A DNA stretch of 5,866 nt from Planctomycetota bacterium. GTDB taxonomy: Bacteria > Planctomycetota > Phycisphaerae > Sedimentisphaerales > Anaerobacaceae. The notes below the pieces were generated by a model that saw only the letters and a program-made list of their open reading frames with translations, was not told where the DNA came from and made no database searches. The stretch lies in NCBI GenBank assembly GCA_026386835.1, contig JAPLMV010000041.1:1-5866 (forward strand). The letters are read 5' to 3'. This document shows positions 1 through 5,866 of this stretch, piece after piece (position 1 is the first letter of the stretch; each line of letters begins with the position of its first letter). The translations under genes were made by a program, and so were the position numbers.

Positions 1-2181
1 AACCTCAAGACCATCACGGCCTATGATGCCGTCAATTTTCTCACGCATCGCCTTGCAGGCAAGCTCCAGCCGCTCAAAATTCATATCCCGCATAACAATA
101 CCCGCCAGCCGCCAGAACGGCGGCAGATTACATGCCCTGCGATGCTTCAACTCCTCAGCCACAAACCCTTCAAAATCCCCCTTCAGTGCAAACTGAATTG
201 CCGGCTGGTCAGGCAAAAACGTCTGAACAAAGACCTCGCCTTTTTTCGCCGACCGACCCGCACGACCAGCCACCTGCGAAATCAATTGAAACGTCCGTTC
301 ATTTGCCCGAAAGTCCGGCAGATAAAGACTTGTGTCGGCGCTGATAATACCAACCACCGTTACGTTTGGAAAATGCAAACCCTTTGCCAGCATCTGCGTA
401 CCCGCCAGTATGTCAATCCGCCCTTCGCTGAAATCCTTCAAAAGATGGTAGTAGTCTTTGCCCGCCATGGCATCGCTGTCTACCCTTGCCAGATGGGCCT
501 GCGGAAACTTTCGGGCAAGTTCCTCTTCCAGCCGCTGCGAACCGAGCCCAATCATCGCCATCCCTTTGCCGCACAGCGGACATTTTTCAGGCACCAGCGT
601 TTGTGCAAGACAATAGTGACACATTGCATAGCCGTAACTTATGTGCCTGCCGGTAATCGTTTTAATCCCTTCATCCGCCCGCCCTGGCGATTTATGAAAA
701 GTCAGCGTAACATCGCAATTTCGGCATTTAAGAGTATCTTTGCAGGATGGGCAAAACACAAAATTGCTGTACCCTCGCCTGTTCAAAAGTAAAATCGCCT
801 GCTCTTTTCTGGCTAATACCTCTCGCAATCTCGCCGCCAGCGGCTCGCTTATCAAATCAAGCCCTTTCACCGTCGCCGTCCCCTGCCGCATATCCACCAG
901 CTTCATTTCCGGCACCGGCAAATCCATAACCCTCTTTGTCAATCGCACGAGATTGAAATATTTTTTATTTTGGCAATTCAACAGCATCTCAAGTGAAGGC
1001 GTAGCGCTGCCAAGTATGCAATGCGCCTCTGCCAGTTGTGCCCGTTTTATCGCCGCATCCCTGCCGTGATACCGGGGAACGGTATCCTGCTTATAGCTCG
1101 GCTCATGCTCCTCATCGACAACGATAAGCCCAAAATTGGGCAGCGGCGCAAAAACCGCCGAGCGGGCGCCGATAACCACATCTGCCTGGCCCGATTTTAT
1201 CTTCTGCCACTGCGCATTTCGCTGAGCAGCCGATAATCCGGAATGCATCACAGCTATTTTCTTGAACCTGTCGTTAAAACGCTGAACGGTCTGAGCGGTA
1301 AGAGCAATTTCAGGAAGAAGCACAATCGCGCTTTTCCCCTTTTGCAGGGCTGTCTCGATGACCTTTATATAAACTTCCGTCTTGCCGCTGTCGGTAACGC
1401 CGTGCAAAAGAGTAACGCTGAATTTGCCCGAATCTATTCGGCTGTTTATCTGCGACAACGCATTTTCCTGCTCAGCGTTGAGTATGACCCGCTCTGTTTT
1501 TATTGACAATCCATCAGGAAGTACAGGCAGGGATTTTAATACCGCTTTTTCTGTTATCCTGACAATAAGACCCTGTGCCAGTTTCTTTACCGGCCCCTCC
1601 GTACAGCCGACCTGTGCAAGTAAATCCTGCATCTCAATCGCCGAATCAGTACCCATTGCACCCCTGCCAATCAGAAACTCCACAATTTCCTTTTGTCTTT
1701 TACTCTTCAATTCCTCAATTTTGAATTCCTCAAGATAGACGTATCTTTCCGTCCTGACCCCTGCTCCTTTTTTCACCGCAGCAGGCACCATCGCCGCCAG
1801 CACCTGCCCCAGCGGACAGACATAATAATTGCTTATCCACCGCGCAAGCTCCATCAATTGCGAATCTATCAGCGGCTGTTTATCTATTACCCCCAGCACC
1901 TTTTTAAGTTTGAATACCCTTCGCCCCTTTTGACTTCTGTATTCTGTATTCTGTATTCTGTCTTTTACATCAACACAAAACCCAGCCTGCCGTTTATTAG
2001 TTTTTCCAAACGGCACCTCAACCCTTTGTCCCGCTTGTATCGGCCAAAGCTCGTCCGGCACAATGTAGTCAAATTCGCTGTCCACCCCGGAATCAAACGC
2101 AACACGCACTATATGCCCGCACGAACCGGCCTCCTCGGCTCGCATCGATTCAAACAAGTTTTCGCTCTGGTACCTGCTCAT
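1..2181 (-). CDS. priA: Primosomal protein N' (PriA), replication-restart helicase, 3' end of gene cut by window edge
   Basis: PriA is a superfamily 2 3'-to-5' DNA helicase that binds stalled or broken replication forks and starts primosome reassembly so DnaB can be reloaded. Reading the minus strand from ATG 2181 gives 727 uninterrupted codons to the edge. Seen in order: an N-terminal fork-binding domain (HIVRVAFDSGVDSEFDYIVP near residues 23-42), Walker A GVTDSGKT (261-268), DEEH box (356-359), GSATPS (391-396), eight zinc-binding cysteines (477, 480, 486, 489, 521, 524, 534, 537), GTQMLAKG (from 594) and QVAGRAGR (636-643). Compared with E. coli PriA (732 residues) about 60-70 C-terminal residues lie outside. 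Oddities: Asp264 where most PriA have Gly, a 17-residue insert between the two cysteine halves, and a loop encoded by a 7-bp repeat. The start is uncertain: an in-frame TGA lies at 2220-2218, ATG 2181 is the first ATG after it, ATG 2145 is the alternative, and neither has a good Shine-Dalgarno. The family assignment is very secure. Confidence 0.97.
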   Translation of the reverse strand, partial: MSRYQSENLFESMRAEEAGSCGHIVRVAFDSGVDSEFDYIVPDELWPIQAGQRVEVPFGKTNKRQAGFCVDVKDRIQNTEYRSQKGRRVFKLKKVLGVIDKQPLIDSQLMELARWISNYYVCPLGQVLAAMVPAAVKKGAGVRTERYVYLEEFKIEELKSKRQKEIVEFLIGRGAMGTDSAIEMQDLLAQVGCTEGPVKKLAQGLIVRITEKAVLKSLPVLPDGLSIKTERVILNAEQENALSQINSRIDSGKFSVTLLHGVTDSGKTEVYIKVIETALQKGKSAIVLLPEIALTAQTVQRFNDRFKKIAVMHSGLSAAQRNAQWQKIKSGQADVVIGARSAVFAPLPNFGLIVVDEEHEPSYKQDTVPRYHGRDAAIKRAQLAEAHCILGSATPSLEMLLNCQNKKYFNLVRLTKRVMDLPVPEMKLVDMRQGTATVKGLDLISEPLAARLREVLARKEQAILLLNRRGYSNFVFCPSCKDTLKCRNCDVTLTFHKSPGRADEGIKTITGRHISYGYAMCHYCLAQTLVPEKCPLCGKGMAMIGLGSQRLEEELARKFPQAHLARVDSDAMAGKDYYHLLKDFSEGRIDILAGTQMLAKGLHFPNVTVVGIISADTSLYLPDFRANERTFQLISQVAGRAGRSAKKGEVFVQTFLPDQPAIQFALKGDFEGFVAEELKHRRACNLPPFWRLAGIVMRDMNFERLELACKAMREKIDGIIGRDGLEV
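1935..1961. repeat. 7-bp tandem repeat (TTCTGTA, about four copies) inside priA
   Basis: Three perfect TTCTGTA units (1935-1941, 1942-1948, 1949-1955) are followed by a fourth ending TTCTGT (1956-1961). On the priA strand this encodes DRIQNTEYRS, residues 74-83, in the loop after the first beta-strand block of the N-terminal DNA-binding domain. By eye the loop is about nine residues longer than in E. coli PriA. Gain or loss of a single unit would shift the priA frame, while three units (21 bp) would keep it. Confidence 0.9.
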
Positions 2182-2192
2182 AGCTATTGGCG

Positions 2193-2221
2193 ATTGTCCC
2201 AGTTTGAAATACCTATGTCAA
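2193..2221 (-). promoter_or_regulatory. Candidate sigma70-type promoter for priA
   Basis: On the minus strand a perfect -35 box TTGACA (2221-2216) is followed after 17 bp by GACAAT (2198-2193), which matches four of six -10 consensus bases. The predicted transcript start near 2186 would leave only about five bases before ATG 2181. That fits the lack of a Shine-Dalgarno and suggests a leaderless or nearly leaderless message. This is a consensus match by eye only, and the weak -10 keeps confidence low. Confidence 0.35.
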
Positions 2222-2272
2222 GATTTCGAATCTGTGTGCTTGATTAAGCCGCCATTGACTAAACTTCTATAC

Positions 2273-2301
2273 TTGCAAAAACAAGGTCTGACCGTTATCA
2301 T
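2273..2301 (+). promoter_or_regulatory. Candidate sigma70-type promoter for the E2-domain gene
   Basis: TTGCAA (2273-2278, four of six to TTGACA), a 17-bp spacer and TATCAT (2296-2301, five of six to TATAAT) lie in the divergent spacer upstream of the acyltransferase gene. Predicted transcription from about 2308 would give a leader of some 43 bases ending in the AAGGGA ribosome-binding site. Assigned by consensus only. Confidence 0.45.
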
Positions 2302-2339
2302 AAACCACCGTTTAAGAGCATTTATTAAAAACTGATAAT

Positions 2340-2345
2340 AAGGGA
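2340..2345 (+). promoter_or_regulatory. Ribosome binding site supporting a TTG start
   Basis: AAGGGA sits five bases before TTG 2351 and just after the in-frame stop at 2339-2341. It is the reason to accept TTG as the true start. No ATG lies between the stop and the conserved domain, apart from internal Met22, which would cut into the fold. Confidence 0.65.
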
Positions 2346-2350
2346 TTTGC

Positions 2351-3040
2351 TTGGAAAAAACTTCAACAAATTGTATCCGGCTGACCCGGATTCAAAAGCT
2401 CATCGTCGAGAGGATGTTAAAATCAAAGCAGACCAAACCCTGCTTTTATCTCCAGGCACAGGCCGATGTCACTGAACTTATGCACATGCGCCCAAAACTT
2501 AGAAAATCCTTCGGCGTAAAAATTACAACAAACGCTTTTTATATCCGGGCACTGGCACTGGCCGCCCAAAAATTTCCGCTTATGGTGGCGAGATTTGACG
2601 GCGACAATATAAAAATTGCAGACGCTGTAAATGTCGGCTTTGCGGTCAATGCCCCACATGGGCTTGTTGTCCCCGTCATAAAGGACGCAAATCAAAAAAC
2701 CATTGTTGAAATTGCAGCTCTCGAAAAAATCCTGACAGAAAAAGCACGCGACCGTAAATTAACTCCAGCCGATATCGAGAATGAAACAATAGCATTAAGC
2801 AATCTCGGCGCTTATGACATCTATTCCTTTATCGGAATTATTCCCCCGCCGGCAAGCTGTATCCTCTCCGTAGGAAACGTAATTGATATGGTCAGGCCAA
2901 AGGATGGACAACCGACCGTCTGCAAAACCCTGATTATGACCCTCGCTGTAGACCACCGAATCATCAACGGCGCCTATGCAGCCGATTTTTTAAGTCTGAT
3001 TGCTGAGCAATTGCAAAATCCGCAGCAATTAGTTTGTTAA
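2351..3040 (+). CDS. Stand-alone catalytic domain of a 2-oxoacid dehydrogenase E2 (dihydrolipoamide acyltransferase-like)
   Basis: The 229-residue product matches, end to end, the C-terminal acyltransferase domain of E2 subunits, which moves an acyl group between dihydrolipoyl-lysine and coenzyme A in pyruvate, 2-oxoglutarate or branched-chain dehydrogenase complexes. Seen: the domain-opening segment RLTRIQKLIVERMLKSK (10-26), a VNVGFAVNAPHGLVVPVIKD core, ALSNLGAYDI around S150-N151-L152-G153, IIPPPASCILSVG, and the active-site segment DHRIING (D201, H202, N206, G207). The usual form is HxxxDG, so Asn206 replaces the expected Asp. The start is TTG 2351, with AAGGGA (2340-2345) six to seven bases upstream. 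An in-frame TAA at 2339-2341 rules out a longer protein, so lipoyl and subunit-binding domains are truly absent. No E1 or E3 gene is visible, and the acyl substrate cannot be assigned. It may work with a lipoyl domain supplied from elsewhere, or be a related CoA acyltransferase. Confidence 0.9.
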   Translation: MEKTSTNCIRLTRIQKLIVERMLKSKQTKPCFYLQAQADVTELMHMRPKLRKSFGVKITTNAFYIRALALAAQKFPLMVARFDGDNIKIADAVNVGFAVNAPHGLVVPVIKDANQKTIVEIAALEKILTEKARDRKLTPADIENETIALSNLGAYDIYSFIGIIPPPASCILSVGNVIDMVRPKDGQPTVCKTLIMTLAVDHRIINGAYAADFLSLIAEQLQNPQQLVC

Positions 3041-3187
3041 AAAACCGTAAAAGTAACGCCGCCTGGATATTGATAAACTATACCGGTTATTAGAAAAAAC
3101 TTGTAGAAAGTTAATGCGTTCAAAAAAAGGCACGACTCAATAACACTCCGCAAAGTCCAACCGCTTTACTAACACAGACAATACTTA

Positions 3188-3246
3188 CCGGCCAGGAAAG
3201 AAAATCGCCGAAACGGCAAATTCGCGATTGATTTCTGTCCGGCCAG
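3188..3246. repeat. Dyad with flanking 8-bp direct repeats upstream of the transporter operon
   Basis: CCGGCCAG occurs at 3188-3195 and again at 3239-3246, 51 bp apart. Between the copies, AGAAA (3199-3203) pairs with TTTCT (3232-3236), and ATCGC (3204-3208) pairs with GCGAT (3224-3228), leaving a three-base bulge. A small nested alternative hairpin GCCG-AAA-CGGC (3207-3217) competes for part of the same bases. The right arm overlaps the -35 box of the downstream promoter and there is no T tract, so an operator or a structured element is more likely than a terminator. The repeat is visible; its function is inference. Confidence 0.55.
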
Positions 3247-3255
3247 TGCTATATT
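3228..3255 (+). promoter_or_regulatory. Extended -10 promoter of the sugar transporter operon
   Basis: TTGATT (3228-3233, four of six), a 16-bp spacer and TATATT (3250-3255, five of six), preceded by TG at 3247-3248, form an extended -10 promoter (TGnTATATT). Transcription would start near 3262 and give a leader of about 75 bases before the binding-protein gene. The -35 lies inside the right arm of the upstream dyad and the spacer contains the second CCGGCCAG, so a protein bound there could block polymerase. Confidence 0.6.
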
Positions 3256-3301
3256 ACGCTCTATGTGTTCAATGACGTTATCCGAGAACATGCAATGAAC
3301 A

Positions 3302-3312
3302 ACCCAGTGGGT
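3302..3312. promoter_or_regulatory. 11-bp palindrome in the operon leader, possible operator
   Basis: ACCCA-G-TGGGT is a perfect palindrome with one central base, located between the predicted transcript start and the ribosome-binding site. A one-base loop cannot form an RNA hairpin, so if it is functional it acts as DNA, for instance as a repressor site. It is short enough to be chance. Confidence 0.25.
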
Positions 3313-3326
3313 GAATAAACAAAAAA

Positions 3327-3330
3327 GGAG
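3327..3330 (+). promoter_or_regulatory. Shine-Dalgarno deciding the start of the binding-protein gene
   Basis: GGAG within AAAAAAGGAGA lies eight bases before ATG 3339. A TTG at 3333 in the same frame would leave only two bases of spacing, so ATG 3339 is preferred. It also places MKK at the start of the signal peptide, as expected. Confidence 0.85.
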
Positions 3331-3338
3331 ACTTGCAT

Positions 3339-4331
3339 ATGAAAAAACACGTAGCTGTAGGCGGCATAATCACATTAATGGCAATAGCGGCATTGATCGC
3401 AGGCTGCCCAAAGTCCAAGGAAGAAGTGAAACAACCTAAGATCGCTGGAATTGTATTTCAGGATGACCAGTTCTTCAGGTTGATTCAGTTTGGCATGAAT
3501 GATGCAGCCAAAAAGGTCGGCATCGACTTGTTGGTAGCAAACAGTATGAATATGCCAGGCAAAGAAATTCAACTTGTTAACACATATATTGCCAGACAGG
3601 TGGACGCTATAGTAATCTCGCCAATTAGCACCAAGGCTTCCGCTGTTGCGTTGAAGCGAGCAAGTGATAAAGGCATAAAAATCATAACCTACAATTCTAC
3701 AGTCGAAGGTGATATAACCTCAGTATACATTGAAAGTGACCAGGGCGATTTGGGAGCTCAGTCCGGCAAGGTGGCAAAAAAGTATATAGAGGATAAACTG
3801 AACGGCAAGGCAAAGGTCGCTATCATTGCGTTTAAGTCGCAGGTGCCTGAACAAAGCGATGCCCGTACCAACGGCTTTAAAAAGGAAATAACCAGCCTGC
3901 CGGGTGTGGAAATTGTGGCTGAACAGGATGCGTGGTTGGCAGAAATGGCTATTAAAAAAGTAGGTGACATCATCACGGCTAACCAGAACGTGGATATCAT
4001 CTGGGCTGCAAATGAAGGCGGTACAGTCGGTGCAGTAATGGCTGTTAAGAATGCCGGTAAGGGAAGAAAAATTGCTGTATTTGGAACAGATACCAGTGAG
4101 CAGCTGATTAGCTTTCTTCTTTCTGAAGATAATATCCTTCAAGCCATAACAGGGCAACGCCCCTTTGAAATCGGATCCTTGGCTATTGAATCTGCGTTAA
4201 AGGTTCTGAAAGGCCAGACTGTCGACAGAAAGATTTCCATGGCAGGTGTTTTGTTATCGAGAGATGATACACAAGGCGTAATCTCCTTTCAGAAACGACT
4301 CAAAGAATTGATGGCGGGGGACAACAAATGA
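3339..4331 (+). CDS. Sugar ABC transporter substrate-binding lipoprotein (RbsB-like, Peripla_BP_4 type)
   Basis: This 330-residue protein should bind a sugar outside the inner membrane and hand it to an ABC permease. Seen: a lipoprotein signal (MKK, hydrophobic stretch 5-21, lipobox LIAGC with the acylated Cys23), then a two-lobe type I periplasmic binding fold starting KIAGIVFQDDQFF and passing through VDAIVISPIS, IIWAANEGG and AVFGTDTSE. Aligned by eye with E. coli RbsB, ligand contacts are partly kept: F45-F46, R176, N225, D251 and Q273 agree, and W199 takes the place of Phe164. However D43 replaces Asn13 and N119-S120 replace the Asp89-Arg90 pair. The sugar is therefore probably not plain ribose and is left unassigned. 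Pro24 follows the lipidated Cys; in E. coli a +2 Pro has been reported to favour inner-membrane retention. The stop overlaps the next start, so it is the first gene of an operon driven by the 3228-3255 promoter. Confidence 0.93.
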   Translation: MKKHVAVGGIITLMAIAALIAGCPKSKEEVKQPKIAGIVFQDDQFFRLIQFGMNDAAKKVGIDLLVANSMNMPGKEIQLVNTYIARQVDAIVISPISTKASAVALKRASDKGIKIITYNSTVEGDITSVYIESDQGDLGAQSGKVAKKYIEDKLNGKAKVAIIAFKSQVPEQSDARTNGFKKEITSLPGVEIVAEQDAWLAEMAIKKVGDIITANQNVDIIWAANEGGTVGAVMAVKNAGKGRKIAVFGTDTSEQLISFLLSEDNILQAITGQRPFEIGSLAIESALKVLKGQTVDRKISMAGVLLSRDDTQGVISFQKRLKELMAGDNK

Positions 4332-5824
4332 GTTCTGCAAAACTGCAGACTATAAACATCCGAAAGGAATATCCCGGTACTGTCGCTCTGGATGATGTTT
4401 CTATTGAATTTGAGGGCGGAAAAGTCCACGCCTTGATTGGCAAAAACGGGGCCGGTAAAAGTACGTTGATAAAAATATTAGCAGGGTCAGAACAACCGAC
4501 ACATGGAAAAATTCTTGTCGATGGCAATGAAGTCAAACTATATTCTCCAACGGATGCTTTCAACAAGGGAATCGCCACGGTGTACCAGGAACTGAGTCTT
4601 GTGCCGCACCTGACTGTGGCGGAAAATATTTTGCTTGGTCGCTTGCCAATGGGAACCAGTGCGAGAAGTTTCGTTATTGACTGGCCTGAGGTATTCAGGC
4701 GAGCCCAAACACTGTTGAATAGTATGAAGGTCGACCTGGACGTAAGAATGGAAGCGGCCGATTTAGGCGTAGCCCAGCAACAAATCGTCGAAATTGCCAA
4801 AGCCATGTCTTTCAATCCTTCGGTTCTTATGCTCGACGAACCAACTTCTGCCCTGGCACAGCACGAAACTGAAAGTCTGTTCAAGCTTATTAAAAAACTG
4901 GCAGAGCAGGGTGTCGCGATTATTTATATCACACATAGAATGCAGGAGTTGCATAATATTGCTGACTGTGTGACGGTTCTCAGAGACGGCAAGTACGTGG
5001 ATACTATAGAAATAAAGCACGCAACCTCTGAACGAGTAGCTCAAATGATGTTTGGTGAAGCAGTGCTAAAACGCAAGCCAGCTCAATTTACGGTAAGCAA
5101 AGAACCGCTTATGGAAATTAGAAATCTGGGGCGAGCTGGAAAATTCAGTAATGTCAATTTTACACTCTACAAAGGGGAGATATTAGGAATTGCCGGATTA
5201 TTAGGTTCAGGAAGAACAGAATTGCTCCGGGCCATCTTTGGAGCTGAGCCATTCGATGAAGGTGAAATAGTTCTTGGCGGGAAATCTGTAAGAACTTCAA
5301 CCCCTGTAACCATGAAATCACTGGGAGTTGCATTTACGCCCGAGAACAGAAAAGAAGATGCACTTGTGCAGATTCTTAGTATCCGAGAGAATATGTGTAT
5401 GGCAGGGCTAAACAGGATTTCAACGAGAGGGATTATCACAAAGGCAAAGGAACGGAAAATCGTCAACAAGCTAATCAAGCAGTTGGACATCAAAATTTCA
5501 GATATGGATTTTTCTGTTGACTCACTAAGTGGTGGAAACCAGCAGAAAGTTGTTGTGGGAAACTGGCTGAATATAAACCCCAAAATAATCCTTTTTGATG
5601 AACCTACGCGGGGTATTGATGTTCAGGCCAAGCAGCATATATTTCAGATTATGTGGGACCTGAGCCGACAGGAAATAGGCTCTGTATTTGTATCCAGTGA
5701 GCTGGAGGAACTGATTGAAGTCTGCCACCGTATCATCCTCATCAAAAAGGGCCGGATTGTTTGCGAAGTCCTGCCCGGCAATATGTCGACTGAAAAGTTA
5801 TTTGTTATGTGTATGGAAGAATAA
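4328..5824 (+). CDS. Sugar ABC transporter ATP-binding protein with two fused cassettes (RbsA/MglA/XylG family)
   Basis: This 498-residue cytoplasmic ATPase energises import of the sugar captured by the upstream binding protein; the family length is about 500. Cassette 1: Walker A GKNGAGKST (38-46), Q-loop Q87, signature-like DLGVAQQQ (145-152), Walker B VLMLDEPTSAL (D170, E171) and switch His203 in YITHRMQEL. Cassette 2: degenerate Walker A GLLGSGRTE (from 290, Arg296 where a Lys would be), TPENRK (337-342), signature LSGGNQQK (400-407), Walker B ILFDEPTRGID (D424, E425) and SSE in place of the switch His. This asymmetry, with one full and one degenerate ATP site, is normal for the family. 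The start ATG 4328 overlaps the preceding stop as ATGA, with a G-rich GGGGGA seven bases before it, pointing to coupled translation. The exact sugar cannot be read from the ATPase, so no gene symbol is given. Confidence 0.96.
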   Translation: MSSAKLQTINIRKEYPGTVALDDVSIEFEGGKVHALIGKNGAGKSTLIKILAGSEQPTHGKILVDGNEVKLYSPTDAFNKGIATVYQELSLVPHLTVAENILLGRLPMGTSARSFVIDWPEVFRRAQTLLNSMKVDLDVRMEAADLGVAQQQIVEIAKAMSFNPSVLMLDEPTSALAQHETESLFKLIKKLAEQGVAIIYITHRMQELHNIADCVTVLRDGKYVDTIEIKHATSERVAQMMFGEAVLKRKPAQFTVSKEPLMEIRNLGRAGKFSNVNFTLYKGEILGIAGLLGSGRTELLRAIFGAEPFDEGEIVLGGKSVRTSTPVTMKSLGVAFTPENRKEDALVQILSIRENMCMAGLNRISTRGIITKAKERKIVNKLIKQLDIKISDMDFSVDSLSGGNQQKVVVGNWLNINPKIILFDEPTRGIDVQAKQHIFQIMWDLSRQEIGSVFVSSELEELIEVCHRIILIKKGRIVCEVLPGNMSTEKLFVMCMEE

Positions 5825-5853
5825 GATCAAGATTTCCGGCAAAAAACCTTCTC

Positions 5854-5857
5854 GGAG
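5854..5857 (+). promoter_or_regulatory. Likely ribosome binding site of the next operon gene, beyond the window
   Basis: After the ATPase stop there are 42 bases to the edge with no terminator. GGAG (5854-5857) followed by an A-rich stretch sits where a start codon within a few bases outside the window would be properly spaced. By family practice the next gene should be the RbsC-type permease; that is inference, since none of it is present. Confidence 0.5.
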
Positions 5858-5866
5858 AAAAAATTA

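Larger units (their letters stand above)
3041..3338. other. Non-coding stretch between E2-domain gene and transporter operon
   Basis: The right half (3188-3338) holds the dyad, the extended -10 promoter, the palindrome and the ribosome-binding site described separately. In the left half (3041-3187) I see no convincing gene, no GC-rich stem followed by a T run, and no tRNA-like fold. The end of the E2-domain transcript is therefore undefined and could read through. Confidence 0.6.

Noticed and set aside
142..792. Long forward-strand open frame of 216 codons
   Set aside because: It lies antisense to priA, which has every family motif in frame; the forward product is rich in His, Arg and Pro and shows no known fold. 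It is a shadow frame.
1708..1735. Short direct repeat AATTCCTCAA occurring twice within priA
   Set aside because: It simply encodes the similar peptide pieces EEFK and EELK in a charged helix; there is no array and no further copies.
1693..2247. Forward-strand open frame of 184 codons spanning the priA start
   Set aside because: It is antisense to the N-terminal domain of PriA, has no ribosome-binding site and has low-complexity composition from the heptamer repeat.
2322..2341. AT-only inverted repeat TTATTA/TAATAA just before the E2-domain ribosome-binding site
   Set aside because: Six A-T pairs with an eight-base loop would be unstable as RNA, and such matches are expected by chance in AT-rich spacers.
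3041..3110. Possible terminator after the E2-domain gene
   Set aside because: Only a short ACCGGT palindrome and A-rich runs are present; no stable GC stem followed by a T tract on the plus strand.
3263..3318. Two tiny open frames in the operon leader (11 and 7 codons, overlapping as ATGA) that could be a leader peptide
   Set aside because: Neither has a Shine-Dalgarno, there is no run of regulatory codons and no attenuator-like terminator follows.
4300..4884. Minus-strand open frame of 194 codons opposite the ABC ATPase
   Set aside because: Antisense to cassette 1 of the ATPase, which is unambiguous; the serine- and cysteine-rich product is typical of a shadow.
4328..5824. Degenerate second Walker A in the ATPase as a sign of gene decay
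   Set aside because: Loss of the Lys in one cassette is normal for the double-cassette RbsA/MglA family, and all other motifs are intact.

Overview
The window most likely comes from a bacterium with a Gram-negative-type envelope. A planctomycete-like (PVC group) origin is my best guess. It rests on the overall look of the PriA protein, moderate GC content and a lipoprotein-type sugar-binding protein. This is inference; no marker gene in the window settles the lineage.

Layout: positions 2181 to 1 (minus strand) carry almost all of priA, the replication-restart helicase. The gene runs off the left edge, and roughly the last 60-70 residues are missing. Forward-strand open frames in this stretch are shadows of it. 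A 169-bp divergent spacer (2182-2350) separates priA from a plus-strand gene at 2351-3040. That gene encodes only the catalytic (acyltransferase) domain of a 2-oxoacid dehydrogenase E2 component, with no lipoyl or subunit-binding domain. A non-coding stretch of about 298 bp follows (3041-3338). It contains a dyad/direct-repeat structure, a convincing extended -10 promoter and small palindromes, and leads into a sugar ABC-transporter operon.

The operon begins with a periplasmic sugar-binding lipoprotein (3339-4331). Its stop overlaps, as ATGA, the start of an RbsA/MglA-type double-cassette ATPase (4328-5824). A ribosome-binding-site-like GGAG at 5854-5857 near the right edge suggests a third gene begins just outside the window, most likely the membrane permease. 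The binding protein would capture a sugar outside the inner membrane, the ATPase would power uptake, and the missing permease would form the channel. Ribose-like ligand residues are only partly conserved, so the sugar is unknown.

No mobile element, CRISPR array, tRNA or rRNA was seen. I found no clearly new multi-gene system. The most unusual points are the stand-alone E2 catalytic domain with Asn in the HxxxDG motif, a frame-sensitive 7-bp tandem repeat inside priA, a 17-residue insertion in PriA's zinc-binding region, and the structured region upstream of the transporter operon.
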